Shown here: positions 53,901 through 63,806 of the stretch, piece by piece
How the letters are laid out: the number at the start of each line of letters is the position of its first letter
How positions within the stretch are numbered: the first letter of the stretch is position 1
Source: Brachypterus glaber
Lineage: Eukaryota; Arthropoda; Insecta; Coleoptera; Kateretidae
Assembly: GCA_958510825.1 (NCBI GenBank)
Contig: OY294044.1
Location: forward strand, 72,676,095 to 72,740,094
DNA: 64,000 nt
Reading direction: 5' to 3'
Program-made: the position numbers and the translations under genes
Notes under the pieces: model-generated
What the model was told of the DNA's origin: nothing
The model's database searches: none
The model's input: only the letters and a program-made list of their open reading frames with translations

Positions 53901-56900
53901 TTTTTTGTCCGTCTGTAAACTCGATAACTCCATTTCTAAACAAGATATCGACAAGCGGTTTTTTGCATGTTGTTTCTTATCGTATTTCGAAGAGCTGATT
54001 AGATTTTGGGCTTTTTGGTGGTAAGGGGGTAAGAATGGGGTAAAACTCCTATTTATAGCGTTTTTTTTGGTTATAATTAAGACAATTATTATAGTATTTT
54101 ATTAATTTAGCACTTATATAAAAGATAATTTTAAATTGGTCAAAAAATGTTACAAACTATTTTTTCCTAAAATGCATTGTTTTCGAGGTATTGACGTTTA
54201 AAGCAGTAAAACGTTTTTTTAGCATATCTTACTTATTTATAACCCGATTTCCAAAAATTTTATTTTAAATGAAAGCTATTTTTAAGCTCTATAAAAATTC
54301 TATATACAGTTTTTTTACTAGAATATAACGTTTTCGAGATACAGAATTTCAAACTTTAATAAATTATAGGTATATTAATGGTTGCCTATTCACGTGATCA
54401 CACAACTTCCCTTTTAAATAAGTGCCGATGTTTTGACAAGGTGCTTGCAACTGTTCAGCTGGTATTTATATAACTTGTAAACGCTTGCATATTAAGTCTT
54501 AAAAATCGATGAAATATTATTAAGGGGGCAGGTCGATTGCAAAACAACTTAACACTACGATATTTAAAAAGTTTTTTTGCCACATTGAAAATTTTTGGTT
54601 TAAAATTTAGGTCTCTGTGTCAAAGCGTTCTTGAAATATCGTAGTGTAAAGTTGTTTTGCAACCGACCTCCACCACCAATACGACTATAGAGATGATACT
54701 TTCAATAATATTACAAAAAGTAGCAACTCTAATAAGAAATAGTTTTTATCCAATTTTGACAAACAACATTACAATTTTCTTTAAAATTGGTATAGGAATA
54801 ATTTCAACAATAATTTATTCGGATACATTCGGGCACATAGTGTACAAAGTTGCCGCGCCCGGAAAACTTGGTAAACAATAAGAATAAACGAGAGAAAAAA
54901 GCTAAAAACTGCATAATCAAATAATACTTTTAAAGTTTGACTTTGTATATGAAAATTTATCGCTTTCATTTATTACAGTCAACACAGTTCCCTGAATAAA
55001 AATAAAATATTTTTCAAAGTCTTTAGTAAAGCACCTGGGCAGTGCAAGGTGTTGGCATACAAGGGGTCAATCAGCATTGAGGTAGAGTGGGGAGAGCCAG
55101 AGCCAGAGCCGTTTAAATTTCTTGTGCCGATTTTGATTCGCGCATCTATCTATCTCTCTCTAAAATTCCGTATTAACGGTCTTGCGCACTTCGAAATACA
55201 CAAAGATAGCCACTCGGTCAGACAGAATTCCTGCTTCCCCCACTCTAATTCCTTGAAAAACACATGTGAACTAAATTTTAGGTTAGTTTAAAAACCAAAG
55301 TCGTAGTAACTGCGCAAACTCAAATTTCCTAAACAAAGCTTCCTTGTCGGCACAGTTTGTCCACGCGCAGCCTGGTTCAATGGCACTCTCCCCCACTCTA
55401 CCTCAATGCCAATCAGCCTTTAACCCAAAAAAGCTAAATGGAAAATTTAAGGGCTATTATTCAAATTTAAAAGTACTTTTTTTAGACGTGACGTCTGATT
55501 TTAACAGGGATTTCGATTTCACATTTTGTAATTTTTTAAGCACCAAATTAATATAATATGAATAAAAAAGAATAAATTTTAACAGAAATATAAAAATAAA
55601 CACATAACTTTTCTACTTTGAACGCCAAGTTAAAAAAAAAGAGCCATTGCTTCATACACTCGAGCCACCATTTTTTGGCATTTTGAATTTTTGCACAGAA
55701 ATATTTTAGATTTAAAATTAAAAAGTTTAATAACTCTTTCAACATGGTTTTATTTGGCATTTTAAAATACTTATTTAATAGAACAGTAAAAAATTAAAAG
55801 TTCTAATTTTAAAATAGTTTCAAATAAAAATTAGTTAAATGACATCTTTCCTCACCTTTTAAAGAATGTTTGAAACCTGAAGATGCATGAACCAGCATAA
55901 ACTTCGATTTGTTTTCCAACAAAATTTTGGTATCCAGTTTCACTGCCATTTGATACATATACTCAAAGAACTGGTCCTTCACAAACCCTGGTGATCCGAC
56001 TAATATACATTTGACGATATTGAAATCAATATGCCGCAATATAGCCTGCATTACTGTGTCGTAAAATTTTACCAAACCCTAAAAAAAGTATTTTTTATTT
56101 GATTGTATCTTAACCCTACTAAAAATCTCTAGTAGAATAGAGTAGAACCGAGTAAAATTTTTACTGGGTTTTACTCGATTTTACTAGGACTTTAAAAATA
56201 TACTTGATTGAACTAGGAAACTGATTTACTCGGTTTTACTAGGGAAAATATTATACAGTTTTCGAGATTTTTAGTGGTTTAAGCTAGGTTTTTTAAAAAA
56301 CAGTAAAAATGTTTCACTAATCGACCAGTAAAACCATTAAAATATTATACTCGGTTTTGGTCGGACCAGTTAGTCTAGTAATTTTTTTTACTCGGTTTTA
56401 CTAGAAATTTACTAGACATTTTCAATAGGGGACCCATCAGAGGTTTGGATATTATCCAAACCCACGACTTTATTGTATCATATATGAAATTTTTAAGAGA
56501 TATTACTATATTATTATATTAGTCCAATTAAGTTGTTTTTTTTTTTTTGCAAAAATAGTAACACGTTTTCGATTGTTAGACGAGATTATTAGTAAAATGT
56601 AAAACATTCACTCGTTTGGAAATAAAAAACAAATATTTCTGCAAATGCTAAGCCATTTGGATGTGGGAGGCACAGCGTAGTTGGCTAGCGCGTGTACATA
56701 TAAATCCGACTAGAGTAGCGTGAGTTCGATTCTCACTGGCGCCGATTTGCCTTTTTCAGTTAATTAATAACTCTACTACTACTAGCCCACACAAGTCCTG
56801 ACTTAGGGGATGCTTAATTAAGTAGAATAGGTTAAACAAACATGTAATGTAATCTGTAATTAATTGAAAACTACATGCATTTTAAAACACTCCTTACAGA

Positions 56901-59900
56901 TTATTTAAATCTGTATAAATATTTAGACGATTTTTGTATGTATAAAAGTTTAATATTTCACACTGGTGCAAAAATTAAAATAGTCGACGTTAATTGGTTG
57001 ATTAATACTGAAATTGATGATCATCAGTCGACATTTGAACTAAAAGTTCCCAACTCATCCGCCTTAAATTTACCAACCAAAAAATTTTATGACTAAAAAA
57101 AGTCATTTTTTAAATTTTAGTAATTAAATTAAAGTTGCGTATAAAAATGAAGTCAATTAAGATATATCTCAAAAACTAAAGCCACTAGAAAACTCGTAGA
57201 AAACTTTTGTTCAGGGAACGTTCAAGTATTACGTAACGCAAATTGTACCAAAATTTATATACTTCATACCCCGGTTCCCGCGTTATTAAAGGTTGTTGAG
57301 ATTTTATATTTTGGCTACCCCCCCCCCCCCCAACACACCCCCTATTTGGGGGGTAGCCAAAACATAAAATCTCTACAGACTTTAATAACGCGAGAAACTG
57401 GGTATGAAGTGTATGAATTTTGGTACAATTTTCGTTACGTAACATTTGAACTTTCCCTGACAGGCACACTTCCAGTTTTTTGGGTGTAGATTGACTTGCA
57501 TAGATTTTATTTCAATTGCTTCAGTAATAAAGCCAAAAAACAATTGATCTGTTTTAGCTGGGACACCCAGTATATATGTTTTAATTTAGATTTAGTAAAA
57601 AACAAAAAAGGTTTAAGGATACTGCTGCCAACAAAATAATATTTTCCCCTATACTGCCCTCCTAAGACAAGTTGTCCTATCTTCAAAAATTCACTTTTTG
57701 AGATAAGCACACCATTGTATTGCATTACACTAGTCCCATGTGCCTACTAAAAAGAAATGTCCTATCTAAAACCCAAATCCTGAAAATTAGCCTAAGATGT
57801 TTGTCCTATGTGGAAAATGTTCAATGGTTTTCTAAATAAAATAGTCCTAACTAGTCTTTACTAGACGAATAAGTCAGGATTAGGACTAACTTTACAGATA
57901 TTAGTACTTTTATTGGACTTTTTAGATCATTTTGTCTTAACTTTCTCAGATAGGACAAATGCATTTAGTATGAAAATTAATTTTTCTGACAAAAAAAAGA
58001 ATATCACGTATTTTTGATTTAAAATAAAGCAGAGCCCAACGCCATATTTATTTAAACGTGTTTTCAAAAAGTGCAAACAAAAACAATAAAACTGGCCATA
58101 TCTCCCATTCTCCCCTTTAAAGGGGTTAAAAAATAAAAATTTTTAAATATTAAAAAACACATTTTTCTGTAATTTAAAACATAAAAAACACGTAAGGAGG
58201 TATAAACCTTTGATTTGATGAAAGTCCAACCCCACAAAAAGGGTTAAACTATCCCCAAGAACCAAAAAAAGTAGTAAATCATAAAGTATCTCAAGAAAAA
58301 TCGGGTTGAAGGGATCCAGCCAGTTATGTTTAACCTCTTCAGGGACATAGGCACATATGTGTACGTTTAAAAACAAATTCGGCAAAATGAAATTCAACGA
58401 ATTCCTTAATGCCATTTGCTATGTTTCCAATCACAAATCCAATGGCCAAGATTCGCATATCTTCAGTTGTTTACTTGTTTGACATTTTTAACTTTTGCTA
58501 CTAAATTAATTTAAACAAAAAATTCGTCCATGAAGAGGTTAATAAAATGTGAGAAAGTTTAGAGTATAAAATTTAATTTAAGTACCCATAGTTAACCATT
58601 TGTTTAAGGGTTCTAGAACAATAAATCATGCTTTTTGCACGTTCATGACCAGAAAAAAATTTTGAGCACTTATATGTTAAATTTTATCAATTCCAATCGA
58701 AGTTACAGGTGTTTGAAAAACAGGCTCAAAAACCTTTTTTTTTACGGTCACTCTTTGAAGTCTTTAGCTCGAAGCATTCTTAAGTTATCGTGGTCACAAA
58801 TATTCCGACAGGCAGAATTTTTTTTTGGCGAAAATCATATTTTTTGGACGTTTTACGTCGAGAAACGTAAAAAAGCAATAAAAATGTTTCGAATTTTTTT
58901 TTAGTAACGTAAGAGTTTCCTCGGGGAAAGTAAAATCAAGTATTTAAATACCTTTTCATGTTGTGATGCAAAGCCTTTTCGCTTTCTCGGTATCGCTACG
59001 TCTATTTTGGCCCTGACTATTGTCATGCTGGATGTGATGAGGCACACGTGAGCCAGCCCTTCTTGCATGATAATCGCTGCCACGTCAGCACTTTTAGTCG
59101 GATCACAGGCTATGTCGATTCTTTCCAGGGAAACAGAGTCCCACTCGTGTTTTCTTAGAGAGAATTTTCGGTTCAGTTCAAGATCCAGTGTATGATAAGC
59201 ACCCATCTAAAAATTTAGAGCCGTGGATATGTAATGCACCGCATTCAATTATCAGGGTGACCACAAGATTTTCAGATTGAGATTCCCTGATCAAAAGTTA
59301 GAATTATCCCCAATTTTGGAAAACAAAAATTTTTTAAGCCGTTATGCATATCTACTAAATATGATCTAGTCGGGCTTAATGGGCCTTTTATATTTTGAAA
59401 AAGAAAAGGTTTTAACTTCTTGACCCCTTTACACCATGACGATTTATACTAAATATAATCTCAGGCGAGAACTTTGAATAAGGAATTGATTGTCCAAATT
59501 TGAAATTTTTAGAGCAAAGCGTTCTCATGTTATAATAATTGTCACACATTTTCAGGACAGACAGTTTTTTTTCCTTTTACCATAATCAGCGGCTTTTATG
59601 CAAATAGAATTACATATTAGGGAACGTTCAAGTATTATGTAACGCAAAATGTACCAAAACTCATACACATCATACCTCGGTTCTCACGTTATTCAAGGCT
59701 GCAGAGATTTCATATTTTAGCTACCCCCCTAACACACCCCTTGTCAGGGGGGATAGCCAAAATATGAAATCTCTATAATCAATAATAACGCGAGAACCGA
59801 GGTATGAAGTATATGAATTTTGGTACAATTTGCGTTACGTAATACTTGAACGCTCCGTTACTTTAATAATACTATTTTCGTTCCAGAAATTAAAAATAGC

Positions 59901-62900
59901 TGTTTCGTTTTTCAGCTTAGCCCTATAAAAAATTTAAGATTCAAACGGATAAAAAATAAAATATTTTTAACCTGTTTGAATTAGTTTGAGTTATTTCTAT
60001 TTGCAGCAAATTATCAATATTAATCCGTTTCAATTAGTTAACCTGTTTTATTTTGAATTTGTTATTTAAATTTAATTCCTTTTTATTTTGCATATGCGGA
60101 ATATAATGTTTTAATTCGTTTCTATTTGCAAATGCGTAACATATTTTAATTCTTTTTTATTCGCATATGCAGAATATCATTTTTAATTAGATACTATTTG
60201 CAAATGCGTAACATGTTTTAATTCGTTTCTATTCGCATATGCGGGATATTATTTTCAATTAGATAATATTTGCAAATGCGTATCCGATTTGACTTGTTTC
60301 TATTTGCATATGCGGAATATCATTTTTAATACGTTCATAAATATATTTTTTTTAATTAGTACGAATATTTCTATCAAAGACTACGTTTACACGTAGCGCT
60401 AACTACTGGTATTTATAAATTCCGACAGCAGTCTGTCTCTTTCTATCAAGTTGTTTTAGATAAAGAGAAAATGATAGAGAAGTTATAAATACCGGTAGTT
60501 AGCGACATGTGTAAACTTAGTCATTGTAAAGCATTCTGAAAATGTTGAGTTTATAGAACTTATCCTTCTATTTTTAATTATTTTTTGAAAAGTGGCGCCC
60601 CTATATATTTTTTGTTTTTGAATATTTTTTTTTTAATTCTTCCTTTTATATGACTTAATATTTCAGAAAATTTTAGATCGATCGGATATTTTGTTCTTGA
60701 GTAATCCGTGTTAAAAAAAACGTGACACTCAAACGGACAGATGGACAACTGCCTTTTTTTAATGTTTAGCAATCAATAAAATGTGTAAGTATACAGGGTA
60801 TTCAATCAATAATTTTGAGAGGTGATTCTACATCCAAAAAAATGAAAAATCCAAAAAAATGAAAAAAGGTTAGTGTAAAAGTGTTTATTTAAAATCTCTG
60901 GAATCTTGTAAACCACAGTAAAGAATTTTTGCATGTACCCTAACATTGATAAAGGCTATTATCCTATGTAATTTCTATTTAGTTACTTTAAAAAGGGGTG
61001 TACAAAATAGTGGGGCGTTGTCACTTTTTTGCCCAAAACTTTTTCGCCTCTAGTTTTTTCAGTACTTAATCAAATAACTATGATTTTTACATCACCTCTA
61101 AAATCAAAAAAGTATTTTTTTTTCAACCGTGGTAAATTCGTCAACCTGTAAAGCGCTCGCTTTAAGCTAGAAAGAAAACCTGGAAAGTGATATAGAAAAG
61201 CAAGGTAACACCACAACCTCACGAAAAGCTCGGATAAGAGTTTTTTTTAAATAAAATTTTTGATGTTTTTAAAATTCTTTTTAATTTTTGAAAGTGATTT
61301 CTGGAACCTTTAAGAGTTCCTGTTTTTTTAATGACCCTATTTCTGAATAACCCTGTATAGTTAATTTGAACTTACTTTGACATACTGATTTTCTTCTATA
61401 TTTCTACCTTTAAGTCTTAACATGCATGCCTGAGTATCAAAGTCAATGGATTCAACTGATATTGTCAATGTTGTTCTAACACGATTTGATGTAGATGAGC
61501 CTGTAGCTGTTTCATTTTGAACTTTACGTATAGTGGTACTTCTAACAGAATCCCCTTCTGAGATCAGATTATAAGCATGCCACATATCTTCTGGCTCTTC
61601 AGGGATGAGGGTTATGGAACTGCAAAATAAATTAAATTATAAACAGTTGGAGACTTGCATTTACCAAAAATCTGCATATTTTTTTCTTTTATTTTTGCAA
61701 TATTATTTCAATAATTTAAGAACTAAATAAATCTTTTTAGTCCAGATGCTCAAAAAAAGAAATTCGTAATTTTGTGCCCAAGGGTGAATAAAGGGGGGGC
61801 TATGAGAGCTCATAGAATAGATTTTTTATATCTAAACTTATTTTTATAAAATTGTTCACAGGGGCGAATTTTGAAGATCATACTCCCATGATTTAATGTT
61901 TTTGCAAAAACTGCAAAAGAACCTTAATTTAGTTGTTTAGGCCCCCACTCCTCGAGGTCATAATATATCCACCAATATTTCACACAAAAACCTTGACAAA
62001 AATGTTAAATTTGGAAGGTACACAACTCAGTAAAAATAAATTAAAGCATGGTTGAAATGAGGTAAAGGTAGGTATTTTCCCTTAACCCTTTGAGACCCAG
62101 TGGGACATATATCTCCCACCCTGTTTTAAGTTACCTCTTGTGCACTGTATGTCCCATTCTACATTTTTAAATTATTTAACAATTGTTTTTAGTTACTTGG
62201 ACCATATTTCTATATATAACATAATATGTTATATATTATATAACCCAATAAGATGCCTACTGGGTCATATAATATATGACATATTATGTCCCACTTTTGT
62301 TTTTGTTTTCTATTCAAAATATTTTTTACATAACAACAAAAAAAACACTTTGTGATCACCAATGACCAGTCTACAACTCAAAAATGTTGATACAAAAAGA
62401 AATAAAAATTGGGCCTCAAATGCAAAAACAATGTTTAAAAAATAATTTGCTGATAGCTATAGTATAGAAATACTTTCTGGAAGAGAGATTAATTATCTCA
62501 GATAATATCTCTCTTCTACAAATGAATTCCATATTATAAAGACTACAGACTCGAGAAAAGTGAAATGTCCAACTTTGTTCACTCACTAAGCAATTTTTTT
62601 GCAGAAATTAAACTGCACCTTAGCCATTGATGTATTAAAGTCGATTAAAGTCCTCATTTTATGGAGATGCATAAGAAAAATGGCCAAGTAAAAGCAAAAA
62701 TTCAGTGAACTTTAGTTTCATAACATATGTTAGAAAAAAAAAAATACATGACAGATTAAATTTAAAATTATTTAAAGTGTTCTATATGAAAGAAAATAAT
62801 TCAAACATAAATCACACAAGATTTTAAAGTAAATCTGGAAAATTAGCAGGTGTTACATGTGATATAACCTCAAATTTATAATTATGTTTTACTCACCCCT

Positions 62901-62937
62901 CACCCTCTTTGTCGAGATTTTTATCCACCAATTTCAT
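47912..62937 (-). CDS. pelo: Pelota/Dom34 ribosome-rescue factor (complete, 7 exons)
   Basis: Minus-strand exons are 62897-62937, 61376-61619, 58952-59206, 55856-56078, 53523-53715, 50544-50650 and 47912-47997. All junctions keep phase and yield 382 residues (human PELO 385). Exon 1 gives [14 protein letters not shown]; exon 2 continues [19 protein letters not shown], the Sm-like N domain. Exon 3 holds [10 protein letters not shown] and the basic PRKRKG block. Exons 4-5 are the central eRF1-like domain, with [13 protein letters not shown] and [11 protein letters not shown], and no GGQ motif, as expected for pelota. Exons 5-7 form the C domain ([36 protein letters not shown]) and an acidic tail ending SETED. 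With Hbs1 the protein splits stalled ribosomes in no-go and non-stop decay; in flies it is also needed for germline maintenance. Only 1149 coding bases are spread over 15 kb, because all six introns contain transposon debris. Confidence 0.96.
48079..48126. repeat. Perfect hairpin, 20-bp arms
   Basis: ATTTCTATCTGAGATAACCC and its exact complement GGGTTATCTCAGATAGAAAT flank an 8-nt loop, in pelota intron 6 about 80 bp from the last exon's acceptor. Confidence 0.9.
48157..48333. mobile_element. hAT-like MITE with 8-bp duplication AAGGTAAG
   Basis: CAGGGGCGTTCCGAGC at the left and CACGGAACGCCCCTG at the right are inverted ends; AAGGTAAG flanks both sides exactly. The body repeats AAAATTTTGACGACTAAAAAA and AATTGTTTACCCCC-type units and is related to the element at 19913. 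Confidence 0.9.
48635..48827. mobile_element. Foldback MITE (AACTTTACA.TACGATATTTCAAGAACGC), copy 1
   Basis: Arms AGTCATATTAATGG..CAGGT and TACGATATTTCAAGAACGC are mirrored by GCGTTCTTGAAATATCGTAGT and ACCTGAACCATTAATACGACT. A second copy lies at 54528-54687. Confidence 0.85.
49010..49970. other. Pelota intron 6, AT-rich, with one repeat end
   Basis: GGGTTATTCAGAAATAGAGTAATT at 49017 is a solitary end of the family seen at 43895 and 60794. Nothing else was recognised to 49970. Confidence 0.45.
49975..50434. repeat. Foldback repeat, about 460 bp
   Basis: GCCCGGATC, GCATGCAAAAA, GTCGACGCTG, ACTCAGTGA, GTCCATGACTC and GAAAATTGTTTCTCTTTT are mirrored in order from 50220 to 50430 (GGGAAACAATTTTC, GAGTCATGGAC, TCACTGAGT, CAGCGTC, TTTTTGCATGC, GATCCAGGC). 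Confidence 0.8.
50700..52130. other. Pelota intron 5 left part, AT-rich
   Basis: No coding signal. Short family fragments occur: GTTATCGTG near 51063 and CTGCTGCCAACAAAATAATA..TTTCCCCTATA at 51906, the latter repeated at 57632. Confidence 0.45.
52137..52335. repeat. Dispersed repeat fragment (GAAGTCTTTAGCTCGAAGCG)
   Basis: GAAGTCTTTAGCTCGAAGCG, TTATCGTGGTCACAAAT, the GACAGACCGACA tract and AACGTAAAAAAGCAATAAAA run to CTAACGCAAGACTTTCCTTGG. The same order is present at 58756-58925 and, without the start, at 40660-40770. Confidence 0.75.
52409..53515. mobile_element. 1.1-kb inverted-end element at the pelota exon 5 donor
   Basis: CAGGGTGGCCACTATTT at the left and the complement of CAGGGTGGCAACTCTC at the right bound the element. 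TACTTA is duplicated directly at 52403-52408 and 53516-53521. Subterminal TTCCCTGACTTTTCCC and GTTTTCCAG blocks occur at both ends. The interior contains two related AT-rich halves (GGGC(T/C)GCAG.CGAAAATTTTAATTAATACAT at 52714 and 53080). No transposase. Confidence 0.85.
53764..54460. mobile_element. ACATCGGCACTTAGT repeat family, copy 2
   Basis: Same terminal hairpin as at 39730 (ACATCGGCACTTAGTGCTACTAAGAGTGCCGATGT region) and closing AGTGCCGATGTTTTGACAAGGTGC. It is preceded by ATACCCTAGTAGAAATTTAA, the end of the motif-rich element family at 26556. It begins about 50 bp upstream of the pelota exon 5 acceptor. Confidence 0.8.
54528..54687. mobile_element. Foldback MITE, copy 2 of the 48635 family
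   Basis: GCAGGTCGATTGCAAAACAACTT and CACTACGATATTT are mirrored by AAATATCGTAGTGTAAAGTTGTTTTGCAACCGACCTCC. The right arm is nearly identical to the copy at 48635. Confidence 0.85.
55060..55418. mobile_element. Inverted-end element, GCATTGAGGTAGAGTGGGG
   Basis: GCATTGAGGTAGAGTGGGG at 55074 is mirrored by CCCCACTCTACCTCAATGC at 55391-55410. A further CCCCCACTCTAATT box lies inside near 55238. In pelota intron 4; no coding frame. Confidence 0.75.
56114..56430. mobile_element. Motif-rich MITE, CCCTACTAAAAAT ends, TTTTACTCGG interior
   Basis: CCCTACTAAAAATCTC at the left matches the complement of the right end, CCCTATTGAAAATGTC. The interior repeats TTTTACTCGGTTTTACTAG-like boxes at least eight times in both orientations. 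Pelota intron 3. Confidence 0.75.
56668..56870 (+). repeat. tRNA-derived SINE-like element
   Basis: TAGTTGGCTAGCGCG is a fair A box and GAGTTCGATTCTC a good B box within a TCACTGGCGCC 3' half, all in tRNA-like order. The anticodon region does not fold, so it is not a tRNA gene. The body ends in AT-rich sequence with TGTAATGTAATCTGTAATTAATT near 56870. Confidence 0.6.
57213..57458. mobile_element. PIF/Harbinger-like foldback MITE, GGGAACGTTC end
   Basis: Bounded by GGGAACGTTCAAGTATTACG and CGTAACATTTGAACTTTCCC. The interior palindrome (TTCATACCCCGGTTCCCGCG, ATTTTGGCTACC, then complements) is the same as in the element at 225. A C-run sits at the centre. Confidence 0.85.
57646..57985. mobile_element. 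Motif-rich segment with reiterated GTCCTAT
   Basis: At least seven copies of GTCCTA(T) or its complement ATAGGAC lie between CCCCTATACTGCCC and ATAGGACAAATGCA. The left border follows CTGCTGCCAACAAAATAATATTTTCCCCTATA, also present at 51906. A clear right end was not found. Confidence 0.55.
58756..58930. repeat. Dispersed repeat fragment next to pelota exon 3 donor
   Basis: Aligns with 52137-52335. Its CTAACG/GTAACGTAAGAGTTTCCTCGGGGAAAGTAAAA end stops about 20 bp from the donor at 58951. Confidence 0.75.
59619..59857. mobile_element. PIF/Harbinger-like foldback MITE with TTA duplication
   Basis: GGGAACGTTCAAGTATTATG and CGTAATACTTGAACGCTCCG are the ends; TTA flanks both. The interior palindrome (CATACCTCGGTTCTCACGTTATT, TTTTAGCTACCCCC and complements) matches the copies at 57213 and 225. 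Confidence 0.85.
60080..60340. repeat. Alternating GCATATGCGGAATAT / GCAAATGCGTAACAT repeats
   Basis: Seven boxes alternate between TT(T/C)GCATATGCGGAATAT and TTTGCAAATGCGTAACAT, about 45 bp apart, joined by TTTTAATTCGTTTCTAT-type spacers. Pelota intron 2. Confidence 0.85.
60380..60522. mobile_element. Foldback MITE, ACTACGTTTACACGTAGCGC ends
   Basis: ACTACGTTTACACGTAGCGC and TAACTACTGGTATTTATAA are mirrored by TTATAAATACCGGTAGTTA and GCGACATGTGTAAACTTAGT. Confidence 0.85.
60794..61357. mobile_element. Full-length copy of the CAGGGTTATTCA family
   Basis: ACAGGGTATTCAATCAATAAT with GAGGTGATTCTACAT at the left; the right end CCCTATTTCTGAATAACCCTGTATA is the complement of the ends at 13766, 43895 and 49017. 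The right end stops 18 bp from the pelota exon 2 donor (61375). Confidence 0.75.
61625..62085. other. Pelota intron 1, no recognised element
   Basis: AT-rich with a short G-run near 61793; no repeat or coding signal identified. Confidence 0.45.
62092..62310. mobile_element. TTAA-ended repeat copy in pelota intron 1
   Basis: TTAACCCTTTGAGACCCAGT, GGGACATATAT and the next 100 bp repeat 31273-31400. A second GGGTCATATAATATATGACATATTATGTCCC palindrome lies at 62263-62293 and may be the partner end. Confidence 0.55.
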
Positions 62938-63123
62938 TTTGATTGATTTTTGCACATAATGTATACAGAAGAAACCAATTTATGTGACGATAACATAATT
63001 ATTTGACGACTTTGCTTATCATGAAATTTCATGACACGAATTTTTCGTTTTCGGAGGAACTCGAGTTTGGAGAAAATGTCAGGAGCGCCTATGTGCAGCT
63101 CTTTATGCAACGTTTTGATAAAC

Positions 63124-63146
63124 TGCGCATGCGCACGCGCATGCGC
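63124..63146. promoter_or_regulatory. Two TGCGCATGCGC palindromes upstream of pelota
   Basis: TGCGCATGCGCA (63124-63135) and GCGCATGCGC (63137-63146) match the NRF-1/Erect-wing site. They lie about 190 bp before the pelota start codon in an unusually CpG-rich patch, a plausible housekeeping promoter position. Confidence 0.45.
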
Positions 63147-63597
63147 TGACCGTTTTTCAATATGTTTTTTTACAAAAGAAAAACACCAAACAGACGCCAA
63201 ACCAACGTTAACGTAAACCAAGGCCCCCTCATTAAAAAAAAAGGCCAAACCAAGAAAAAATCAAAACAAACTTCTGCATAGAGAGCTGCATTTAGGCGCT
63301 TGTAAAATATCAACTTCTTTATTCTACTGTATAGACAACTTATATTACGAGCTTATGTGTTTAAAGTTGCATACAATTTACCTATAGGCAACTTATATAA
63401 TAACTGTGTATTTTAAGTTGCATCTGAAGGTAGATAACTTATAATACAATCGAACGTGTATTCAAAGTTAAATAACTCAAAGGTATATCTTTTGTAATTA
63501 AAACTGCCATTAGATAATATTAGTTTATCAATCTATTTTCTAATTAATCATCGTACAGAGTGATATTGGTAGACTGACAGGGGAACGGGAGCCTTAG

Positions 63598-63806
63598 TCG
63601 AAAAATTTACCGCGAAAAAATATATCGCGAAATTATTTCCTCGAAAAATTACCGCGAAATGTTTTTTTCCGCGCAAAGGATTAACAGTGATAAACATTTA
63701 ACGCAAAAAATACTAAAGCGAAATAAAAATAGCGAAAAGTATAACCGCGCAAAGTTTTAATGGCGAAATGCAATTACCGCGAAAAATACATTTTTCGCTA
63801 TATATC
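63598..63806. repeat. Motif-rich segment with reiterated TTACCGCGAAAA
   Basis: About ten variants of (T)ACCGCGAAA/AGCGAAATA in one orientation, spaced 15-25 bp, run up to the motif-rich element that starts at 63807. Confidence 0.75.

Noticed and set aside
56668..56744. Possible tRNA gene
   Set aside because: A and B boxes are fair, but the anticodon arm does not fold and a SINE-like body follows.
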